The notes beneath the pieces are model-generated. The model worked only from the letters and a program-made list of their open reading frames with translations. It made no database searches and was not told the DNA's origin. The translations under genes were made by a program, and so were the position numbers. From JAPLXD01 sp041662765 (lineage in GTDB: Bacteria > Patescibacteriota > Minisyncoccia > Moranbacterales > UBA11712), in NCBI GenBank assembly GCA_041662765.1, contig JBAZRT010000023.1, forward strand, positions 1-12,521: a DNA stretch of 12,521 bases, read 5' to 3'. Numbering within the stretch: the stretch's first letter is position 1; every line of letters begins with the position of its first letter. Shown in pieces: positions 5,869 through 11,871 of the stretch.

Positions 5869-7308
5869 ATGCTAAAACTTTACAACACCCTCACAAAATC
5901 AAAAGAAAAATTTTTACCTATTCACAAGGGAAAAGTTTCGATCTATACCTGCGGACCGACCGTATACGATTATATCCATATCGGCAATATCCGGGCTTAT
6001 CTCACCGCCGATATCCTGCGGCGCTATTTGGAATATTCAGGATACGAGGTTAGGCATATCAAGAATATTACAGACGTAGGACACCTGACGGATGATGATA
6101 TTGCGCAAGGAGACACAGGCGAAGACAAAATACTGAAAAAGGCATTGGCGGAAAAGAAAACTCCCACCGAGATCACAAAATTTTTTGAAGAATCATTTCG
6201 CAGCGACGAAAAAGAAATGAATATTCTTCCCGCACACTACTTCCCTCGGGCGACGGCTCACGTTCCGCAGATGATCAAAATGATCGAAAACCTGATCGAA
6301 AAAGGCCATGCCTATGAAAAAAATGGAAATGTTTTCTATGACGTCACAAGTTTTCCGGATTATGGAAAGCTTTCCGGCAATACGCTTGAAAACTTGAAAG
6401 TCGGCGCCCGCCTTGAGCAGCATCCGGACAAAAAGCATCCTTGGGATTTCGCCTTGTGGCTGAAAGCTGATCCAAACCACATCCTGCAGTGGGATTCGCC
6501 CTGGTCGCGAGGTTATCCCGGCTGGCATATCGAATGCAGCGCGATGAGCATCGAATATCTAGGAAACACCATCGATATCCATTCCGGCGCGGAAGACAAT
6601 ATTTTTCCCCATCACGAAGCCGAAATTGTCCAATCCGAAGGCGCCACCGGCAAAAAATTCGTGCATTATTGGATCCATTTGCGGCACCTGCTTGTCGACG
6701 GCGCGAAAATGTCCAAGTCAAAAGGAAATTTCTATAGACTTCAGGATATAAAGGATAAAAAATTTGATCCAATGCACCTGCGCTTACTCTTCCTTTCTTC
6801 TCATTATCGGAAGAATGTTGATTTTTCCTGGCTAGCGCTCAAACAGGCGAAAGTCAACTATGAACGAATCGCGGAATGGATAAAAAAATTGCAAGAAGTC
6901 GTGGCTTTTAGGGATCCGACCCCTAAAAGCGATTTAGGGGATTTAGGGGTCGGATCCCTAAAAATGTTTGCGTCCGCTATGAACGACGACCTCAATACTC
7001 CCCTCTCCCTGTCATATCTCTATGAGCTCATCACCGAAACAAACAAACAAATCTCTGAAAATAATTTATCCGCGGATGTTGCAAAAAAAATACTAGCAAA
7101 TTTTGAAAAAATGAACAAAGTTTTTGGACTGACATTTTCAGAAAAAGAGACCAATATACCGGAAGAAGTAAGCGCCCTTGCCGATGCACGCCAGGAAACC
7201 CGAAAAAACAAAGATTTTCAAAAATCCGACGAACTGCGAAAAGAAATTGAAAAAATGGGATACTTGATCGAAGATTTGGGCGATAGCTATAAATTAAAGA
7301 AAAAATAA
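5869..7308 (+). CDS. cysS: Cysteinyl-tRNA synthetase carrying an in-frame palindromic insertion
   Basis: Class I aminoacyl-tRNA synthetase that charges tRNA-Cys. It has 479 residues (family about 460-480). Residues 25-40 hold IYTCGPTVYD and the HIGH-type motif HIGN, with Cys28 as the first zinc ligand; GWHIECSAMS and the HHEAE segment supply the remaining expected zinc ligands; KMSKSKGNF is the second class signature. A helical anticodon-binding domain follows (MNDDLNTPLSLSYLYEL, then ARQETRKNKDFQKSDELRKEIEKMGY). Residues about 347-365 (FRDPTPKSDLGDLGVGSLK) are encoded by a 58-bp perfect palindrome and look inserted between the catalytic core and the anticodon domain; the frame is preserved. 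It lies 9 bases after cysM and is probably co-transcribed under the T-box. Confidence 0.98.
   Translation: MLKLYNTLTKSKEKFLPIHKGKVSIYTCGPTVYDYIHIGNIRAYLTADILRRYLEYSGYEVRHIKNITDVGHLTDDDIAQGDTGEDKILKKALAEKKTPTEITKFFEESFRSDEKEMNILPAHYFPRATAHVPQMIKMIENLIEKGHAYEKNGNVFYDVTSFPDYGKLSGNTLENLKVGARLEQHPDKKHPWDFALWLKADPNHILQWDSPWSRGYPGWHIECSAMSIEYLGNTIDIHSGAEDNIFPHHEAEIVQSEGATGKKFVHYWIHLRHLLVDGAKMSKSKGNFYRLQDIKDKKFDPMHLRLLFLSSHYRKNVDFSWLALKQAKVNYERIAEWIKKLQEVVAFRDPTPKSDLGDLGVGSLKMFASAMNDDLNTPLSLSYLYELITETNKQISENNLSADVAKKILANFEKMNKVFGLTFSEKETNIPEEVSALADARQETRKNKDFQKSDELRKEIEKMGYLIEDLGDSYKLKKK
6906..6963. repeat. 58-bp palindromic element embedded in frame in cysS
   Basis: Two 22-bp arms (6906-6927 and 6942-6963) are perfect reverse complements around a 14-base loop. 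Each arm is itself roughly palindromic (TTTTAGGGATCC..., ...CCCCTAAA), and the loop and right arm repeat ATTTAGGGG in tandem (6932-6949). It encodes about 19 residues of cysS without a stop. A shorter member of the family is at 4780-4802. It resembles the coding-region palindromic elements (RPE) described in Rickettsia in behaviour, not in sequence. Confidence 0.88.
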
Positions 7309-7325
7309 TTTTTGAGAACAATCGT

Positions 7326-7508
7326 ATGGGATTCTTCGACTTCTTGAAGAAAGCAGGGGTGGTGAAAACGGGAGGACAAACTTGGAAAGGCGACGCCAAA
7401 GAACGCCCGCTTGACGATCCGGATCAGCAGCAAAAAATGGCGGACCTCGACCGCGAAGTAGACAACACGACCGATAACAATTCGTCGAACGACAATTCTT
7501 CTTTCTAA
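7326..7508 (+). CDS. Small acidic hypothetical protein
   Basis: A 60-residue frame 17 bases after cysS on the same strand. I do not recognise a family. It has a short amphipathic N-terminal helix (MGFFDFLKKAG), a Gly/Thr/Trp segment (VKTGGQTWKG) and an acidic Asp/Asn/Ser-rich tail from about residue 28 (PLDDPDQQQKMADLDREVD, then Asn/Ser repeats ending in Phe). The tail is probably disordered. The ATG has a weak GAGA upstream. Placement in line with cysS and the absence of any better frame in this stretch support a real gene, but there is no homology evidence available from the sequence alone. The opposite-strand frames here look like shadows. Confidence 0.6.
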   Translation: MGFFDFLKKAGVVKTGGQTWKGDAKERPLDDPDQQQKMADLDREVDNTTDNNSSNDNSSF

Positions 7509-7517
7509 TTGGTAAAT

Positions 7518-7569
7518 AACACAAAAACTTATCAACAAGTTACCAGCGCTGCTGATTGCTTTTTGTGTT
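7518..7569. other. Inverted repeat with a DnaA-box-like site upstream of dnaB
   Basis: AACACAAAAA (7518-7527) and TTTTTGTGTT (7560-7569) are perfect 10-bp arms 32 bases apart. Inside lie TTATCAACA (7529-7537, one mismatch from the DnaA box TTATCCACA), the small stem AACTT...AAGTT and the palindrome AGCGCT. The right arm overlaps the dnaB -35 box. It could be an operator for dnaB or a weak terminator for the genes upstream. Confidence 0.4.
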
Positions 7570-7584
7570 GACCGTTGATATAAT
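7556..7584 (+). promoter_or_regulatory. dnaB promoter
   Basis: TTGCTT (7556-7561), a 17-bp spacer and a perfect TATAAT (7579-7584). The -10 ends 9 bases before the dnaB ATG at 7594, so the mRNA leader would be only about 2-4 bases. This supports the chosen start and explains the lack of a Shine-Dalgarno. Confidence 0.7.
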
Positions 7585-7593
7585 ACCCTGACA

Positions 7594-8967
7594 ATGCCAA
7601 CCAAGAAAAAACCGACAAAATTCAATCTCGGAGAGGCGCGTATCCCTCCGCAGAATATCGAGGCAGAGATGTCAGTGTTGGGATCCCTCATGCTCGACAA
7701 AGACGCGATCATAAAGATCGCCGATTTGGTGCATCCGGACAATTTTTACAAAGACGCGAACAGACTTGTCTATGAAACGATGCTCGAACTGTACGAAGAT
7801 CGTGAGCCGATCGACGTTCTTTCGCTGTCCAACAAGCTCGACGAAAAAAAACAGCTGGAAAAGATCGGCGGAGCCAGCTATCTCACCGAACTTGTGAACG
7901 CTGTCCCGACCGCGTCCAATGTCGTCCATTACGCGAAAGTCGTCCAAAAAAAATCTTTGCTGCGAAAACTGATCACCGCCGCGTCGGATATTGTTGAACT
8001 TGGATACGAAGAAGCTGAAGACGTGGAAAAAGTTCTTGATGAGGCCGAGCAAAAATTGTTCCAAGTTTCGCAAAAATATGTGAAGGCTGATTTTGTTCCG
8101 ATCAAAACATATCTTGAGTCGGCATTCAACCGCATCGACGAGCTCCATAAGGGCGACAAAGATCTGCGCGGAGTTCCTTCCGGATTTCCTGATCTCGACA
8201 ATATTCTCGCCGGATTTCAAAAATCTGACCTTGTGATCCTGGCCGCCCGTCCTTCGATCGGAAAAACCGCTCTTGCGCTTGACATCGCCCGCAACGTGGC
8301 CGTAAAGAAAAAAATTCCGGTTGGAATATTCTCTCTCGAAATGTCATCCGACCAGCTCGTTGACCGTATGCTTTCTGCGGAGGGTCGCGTCGACGCCTGG
8401 CGAATCAGAACCGGCCAACTCAAAAGTTCCGCAGATGACGATGATTTCGCCAAAATCGGCGAAGCAATGGGCGTTCTTTCTGAAGCGCCAATATTCATTG
8501 ACGACACAGCCAGCGCCAATGTAATGGAGATGAGAACTCTCGCAAGACGCCTTCAAGCCGAACACAATCTCGGAATGATCATCATCGACTATCTCCAGCT
8601 TATGCAGGGCCGTTCAACTGACAACCGCGTCCAAGAGGTTTCGGAAATTTCAAGATCTCTCAAGGGACTTGCACGCGAGTTGAATATTCCCGTCATCGCG
8701 CTTTCCCAGCTCAACCGCAGCGTGGAAAGCCGCAGCCCTCAAGTTCCAAAGCTTTCCGACCTTCGCGAATCAGGCTCGATCGAGCAAGACGCCGACGTCG
8801 TGATGTTTCTCTATCGCGAAGACCGCGAAAAACCGGACACGCCAAACAAAAATGTCATTCAGGTGATTGTCTCAAAACACAGAAACGGACCGCTGGGAAC
8901 AGCAAATCTATACTTTAACGACACAATCACAAGCTTTTCGTCGCTTGAGAAAAAACATGTTTCCTAA
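7594..8967 (+). CDS. dnaB: Replicative DNA helicase DnaB
   Basis: Hexameric 5'-3' helicase that unwinds the chromosome at the replication fork and interacts with primase. It has 457 residues, close to the usual 440-480, with no intein. The N-terminal primase-interacting domain (about 16-120) starts IPPQNIEAEMSVLGSLMLD. A linker helix leads to the RecA-like motor: GVPSGFPDLDNILAGF, Walker A ARPSIGKTA (218-226, Lys224 and Thr225), GIFSLEMSSDQLVDRM, Walker B IIIDYLQLM with Asp332, LSQLNRSVE, DLRESGSIEQDADVVMFLYR, and the arginine-finger segment SKHRNGP near 427-433. The start is fixed by the promoter 9 bases upstream. The 3' end overlaps recR by 11 bases, so the two are probably co-translated. 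Confidence 0.98.
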   Translation: MPTKKKPTKFNLGEARIPPQNIEAEMSVLGSLMLDKDAIIKIADLVHPDNFYKDANRLVYETMLELYEDREPIDVLSLSNKLDEKKQLEKIGGASYLTELVNAVPTASNVVHYAKVVQKKSLLRKLITAASDIVELGYEEAEDVEKVLDEAEQKLFQVSQKYVKADFVPIKTYLESAFNRIDELHKGDKDLRGVPSGFPDLDNILAGFQKSDLVILAARPSIGKTALALDIARNVAVKKKIPVGIFSLEMSSDQLVDRMLSAEGRVDAWRIRTGQLKSSADDDDFAKIGEAMGVLSEAPIFIDDTASANVMEMRTLARRLQAEHNLGMIIIDYLQLMQGRSTDNRVQEVSEISRSLKGLARELNIPVIALSQLNRSVESRSPQVPKLSDLRESGSIEQDADVVMFLYREDREKPDTPNKNVIQVIVSKHRNGPLGTANLYFNDTITSFSSLEKKHVS

Positions 8968-9547
8968 ATCATTTCAGAAGCTCATCGACCACTTCGCATC
9001 ATTGCCTTCCGTCGGTCCCAAAATGGCCGAGCGGCTGGTTTTGCATTTGTTCAAACAGGATCAAGAAAAACTTGATGATTTCTCCGAGACGCTGAAAGAT
9101 TTGAAAACAAAAATTGGTTTCTGCGCGCAATGTTTCAACATTTCCGAAAATGGCTTGTGCGCGATTTGCCAGGACAAAAAGAGAGACACCTCCATCATTT
9201 GCGTCGTTGAAGATCCACTGGACGTGATCTCCATCGAAAAGACAAGGCAAATGCGGGGACTCTATCATGTTTTGGGCGGAACACTCAACGCCCCGGCGGA
9301 CAAAAACAATCAGCTGAAAATAAAAGAATTGCTTTCTCGCTTGAAAAAAGAAAAAATAGCTGAAGTGATCATCGCAACTAATCCAACGACCGAAGGTGAA
9401 GCAACGGCGCTATATTTGGCAAGATTTATCCGGCCATTGAATATAAAAACAACCCGCTTGGCGCGGGGTCTTCCCACGGGCGGAGATATTGAATACGCGG
9501 ACGAAGTGACGCTTCGAGGAGCGATTGAAGGAAGAAAAGAGATATAA
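8957..9547 (+). CDS. recR: Recombination mediator protein RecR
   Basis: Part of the RecFOR pathway that loads RecA at gaps. It has 196 residues from the ATG at 8957, which matches the family (about 200) and puts the conserved helix-hairpin-helix LPSVGPKMAERLVLHL at 16-31. A longer frame from 8867 would add 30 unrelated residues read out of the dnaB coding sequence. The C4 zinc finger has Cys56, Cys59, Cys68 and Cys71 (CAQCF...CAIC). The Toprim domain begins IICVVEDPLDVISIE at 80 and continues with VLGGTLNAPADKNN and EVIIATNPTTEGEATALYL. The C-terminus TRLARGLPTGGDIEYADEVTL is typical. It overlaps dnaB by 11 bases; a weak GAGA lies before the start. It is followed at once by a terminator. Confidence 0.98.
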   Translation: MFPKSFQKLIDHFASLPSVGPKMAERLVLHLFKQDQEKLDDFSETLKDLKTKIGFCAQCFNISENGLCAICQDKKRDTSIICVVEDPLDVISIEKTRQMRGLYHVLGGTLNAPADKNNQLKIKELLSRLKKEKIAEVIIATNPTTEGEATALYLARFIRPLNIKTTRLARGLPTGGDIEYADEVTLRGAIEGRKEI

Positions 9548-9578
9548 AAAAACAGTCCCGCTTAGCGGGACTGTTTTT
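9548..9578. terminator. Bidirectional intrinsic terminator between recR and rplU
   Basis: AAAAACAGTCCCGC (9548-9561) and GCGGGACTGTTTTT (9565-9578) form a perfect 14-bp stem with loop TTA. It starts right after the recR stop and ends 6 bases before the rplU stop. Its A and T flanks make it work for both converging genes. Confidence 0.95.
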
Positions 9579-9584
9579 GATTGT

Positions 9585-9890
9585 TTATATTTTTACAATT
9601 TCCACTTCCGTGAAATTCTGCCTGTGCCCAAACTTCACTTTATAGCGTTTCTTGGCTTTGTGCTTCACGCCCGTCACCTTCTTCGCCTTTCCCTGCTTCA
9701 AGATTTTTCCTTCTATTTTCGTGTCTTTCAAAAACGGCGTGCCGACTTTTACTTCTTTTTCATTTCCCAAAAACAAAACTTCGGAAAATTCAACTTTGTC
9801 TCCGACCTCGCCTTCAAGTTTTTCGATCTTGATCTTGTCCCCTTTCTTGACGAGATATTGCTTCCCGCCTGTTTTTATCACTGCAAGCAT
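9585..9890 (-). CDS. rplU: 50S ribosomal protein L21
   Basis: Large-subunit ribosomal protein that binds 23S rRNA. Its 101 residues match the usual length of about 103. Family features are the start MLAVIKTGGKQYLVKKGDKI, the acidic strand GEVGDKVEFSEVL, and the basic C-terminal segment KAKKVTGVKHKAKKRYKVKFGHRQNFTEVEI. The gene normally heads an operon with rpmA (L27). Here a terminator follows directly, so L27 must be encoded elsewhere. It has its own promoter 20-50 bases upstream, placed right after the clpB-operon genes. The leader has no clear Shine-Dalgarno. Confidence 0.98.
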   Translation of the reverse strand: MLAVIKTGGKQYLVKKGDKIKIEKLEGEVGDKVEFSEVLFLGNEKEVKVGTPFLKDTKIEGKILKQGKAKKVTGVKHKAKKRYKVKFGHRQNFTEVEIVKI

Positions 9891-9917
9891 AATTGGTTTC
9901 TAGAAAATTACTAATAT

Positions 9918-9945
9918 ATTCTATCAAATTCACGCCAAATGTCAA
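9918..9945 (-). promoter_or_regulatory. rplU promoter
   Basis: On the minus strand, a perfect TTGACA (9945-9940), a 16-bp spacer and TAGAAT (9923-9918). The transcript would start near 9911, giving a leader of about 20 bases. The -35 lies only about 13 bases beyond the stop of the upstream pseudoprotease gene, with no terminator between, so read-through from that operon into rplU is likely. Confidence 0.75.
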
Positions 9946-9957
9946 GATAATTGAAAA

Positions 9958-11121
9958 TTAGTTAAGTGCCACTTTCACTTCCATATCCTTCCCATCCCGG
10001 ATCAATTTCAGATTCACCGTATCTCCCGGATGATATTTCGAGATCAAATATGCCAAATTCTGGTCCGGATTCACTTCGTCTCCGTTCACGCTCAGAATAA
10101 TATCGCCTATTTTTATTCCCGCTTTGTCCGCCGAACTGCCGACAATGACCGCAAGACCTTGCTGTCCGCCCGGAGTGAAAACAAGCGCCCCCCGATCAGA
10201 GTTGTTTTCCGCCAAATATGCTGTCTCTCTGGAAAGAGCAACATAATAAACTCCAAGATTTGCTCTCCTGACCGATTCTCCACGCAAATATTGATCGATC
10301 ACATAGCGCAGATGATTGACGGGCACGATGAAAAATTTCGAACCATTGCTCTCTTTTCTTTCGCCCAGTAATCCGATCACATTCCCGTTATAATCAACGG
10401 CCGCACTGCCTTTCATATTGTCGCTCCATTCGTTCCCTGCCGCGCTCGGGTCAACGAAAAGCACTCCTTGCAATTTTTCCGATGATGCGATGTTTCCCCC
10501 GATCGAATACGATTTTGCCCATTCGCTCGCGAGCCCAAGTCCAAGCGAAATTTCCGCGTTGAAACCGCTCCGGCCGATAACCGCCGTTTTTATTCCTACT
10601 TTTATATCTTCGGGAGCGATGAACTCCGCCACTGAAAGATTTTCCGCCCCATCGATCTTCAAGAGAGTCAGATTGGAAAAAGGATCATTCAAAACAACTT
10701 TCGCATCAAAAGATTTTCCGTCTTGAATAAAAATTTTGTAGGCCGCGTCTTTCGTGCCAAAAAACTTGTCCCCGTAGCTTGCCACCAAGCCGTCCGCCGA
10801 AACAACAACCCCACTTACGGATTGACCCGCCTGATCTTGGCTCGCCTTTCCGGACATGGTTATTTCAACCACACTGGAGGACGACTTGTTGATATATCCG
10901 GAAATATCTTGATTTTCACTCACTGTCACTTGTTCCGTTTTGTTGATCACCATCACATTTTCCATTCCCTTCTTGAAGAATTTGTACTTTGAAAGCACAT
11001 TGTTGGTTGCTATCCATGGAAAAACATATTTATCAAACAGCACGGAACTGATTCCCGAAACAACGAAAATAAAAACAACAAAAAAAATAAGTTTTACTGT
11101 TTTCGATTTATAGCTTGCCAT
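9958..11121 (-). CDS. Membrane-anchored trypsin-like PDZ protein (HtrA/DegP family) without a catalytic triad
   Basis: 387 residues: a short cytoplasmic N-terminus, one membrane anchor (about 9-28), a trypsin-like beta-barrel domain (about 73-280) and a C-terminal PDZ domain (about 287-385; AVIVGSSADKAGIKIGDIILSVNGDEV). Topology places the domains outside the membrane. HtrA landmarks align well, but the triad is gone. SGVVVSADGLVASYGDKF replaces SGF...DGYILTNNHV, putting Asp118 at the His site. NDPFSNLTLLKI replaces DP..TDLAVLKI, putting Asn150 at the Asp site. NMKGSAAVDYNGNVIG replaces GNSGGPLVN..G.VIG, putting Lys237 at the Ser site. It should therefore bind, not cut, proteins. It is the third gene after clpB and a membrane protein, with a 3-base spacer and a partial GGTGAT ribosome site. 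The reading frame is intact, so it is not a decayed gene. Confidence 0.88.
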   Translation of the reverse strand: MASYKSKTVKLIFFVVFIFVVSGISSVLFDKYVFPWIATNNVLSKYKFFKKGMENVMVINKTEQVTVSENQDISGYINKSSSSVVEITMSGKASQDQAGQSVSGVVVSADGLVASYGDKFFGTKDAAYKIFIQDGKSFDAKVVLNDPFSNLTLLKIDGAENLSVAEFIAPEDIKVGIKTAVIGRSGFNAEISLGLGLASEWAKSYSIGGNIASSEKLQGVLFVDPSAAGNEWSDNMKGSAAVDYNGNVIGLLGERKESNGSKFFIVPVNHLRYVIDQYLRGESVRRANLGVYYVALSRETAYLAENNSDRGALVFTPGGQQGLAVIVGSSADKAGIKIGDIILSVNGDEVNPDQNLAYLISKYHPGDTVNLKLIRDGKDMEVKVALN

Positions 11122-11124
11122 TTG

Positions 11125-11868
11125 TCATATCACCGGATACCATCTTGAGCTCAAAAGAATAAGCGCCATTGATCCGGCCAAAAAGATTATTTTGAAGAAT
11201 ACGGCTCTCGCAGTGAGTTTGTTGATAAAAAAGCTGAGAATGAACTCCCAGCCAACAAAATAAATTATAAGAGTAATAACTCCTGTTGTCAAATATCCAA
11301 ACGGCCAAAAATTTTGGATCCAAGCAGTTTGGGCAACCAAAAAAACCAAAAATATGCTATAAATAAGCCTTTTTTTCGGGTCTACTTGATTAACAGTAAA
11401 AGAGACCAGGGAGACAAAAAGTGTTACAACTGAGAATACGGCCAAGAGCGTCCAAATCGGAAACGACATGCCCGGATTCAGATACCAGCCAAAAGCAGCC
11501 GAGTACCAGCAAAAAAGCGCGGCAACAGTAGCTACATTATACATAGCCTTGGCAGTTTCATCCTTTTCATATTGCTGGAGACGCCAGCCGGCCAGCACAG
11601 TGAGATAGAAAGCCAGGGAAGAAAACGCAATGAACAAGTTCATTTCGAAAACAGGATCAATGAGAGACAAGAGAAGCACTGATCCAAGAATCAAAACTGC
11701 CGGCAGAACCGTGAACTTCCAGCGTTTTGCAATGATCCTGACGGCAATCACGAGCGCCAATGAAAAAATAATTCCAAACCAGCCGGCATAGCCCACAGAA
11801 TTTACCGAAAGCCAGAGATTCAGTGCGAAAAAAAGTGAAAGGAATAGAATGTTGATACGAAGAAACAT
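11125..11868 (-). CDS. Polytopic integral membrane protein of unknown function
   Basis: 247 residues, not recognised. Hydropathy by eye gives eight or nine membrane segments (about 5-22, 28-46, 52-69, 76-94, 112-128, 136-158, 168-186, 190-213 and 223-241). Charged cytoplasmic-looking loops are WRLQQYEKDETAK (95-107) and QVDPKKR (161-167). Aromatic residues are frequent (WYSAAFGWYL, IQNFWPFGY). There is no signal peptide distinct from the first helix and no enzyme motif. It starts 3 bases after the clpB stop and ends 3 bases before the pseudoprotease start, so the three genes are almost certainly one transcript. A partner or assembly role with the HtrA-like protein is a guess from context only. 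Confidence 0.85.
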   Translation of the reverse strand: MFLRINILFLSLFFALNLWLSVNSVGYAGWFGIIFSLALVIAVRIIAKRWKFTVLPAVLILGSVLLLSLIDPVFEMNLFIAFSSLAFYLTVLAGWRLQQYEKDETAKAMYNVATVAALFCWYSAAFGWYLNPGMSFPIWTLLAVFSVVTLFVSLVSFTVNQVDPKKRLIYSIFLVFLVAQTAWIQNFWPFGYLTTGVITLIIYFVGWEFILSFFINKLTARAVFFKIIFLAGSMALILLSSRWYPVI

Positions 11869-11871
11869 AAT

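Noticed and set aside
6344..6772. 142-codon minus-strand frame inside cysS
   Set aside because: Its composition is Arg-rich and without motifs; it is antisense to well-conserved CysRS sequence.
7571..7584. TTGACC immediately upstream of the dnaB -10
   Set aside because: Only 5 bases separate it from TATAAT; the TTGCTT 17 bases away is the geometrically valid -35.
8867..8956. Upstream extension of recR (start at 8867)
   Set aside because: The extra 30 residues are read from dnaB coding sequence and are unlike RecR; the ATG at 8957 gives the normal length.
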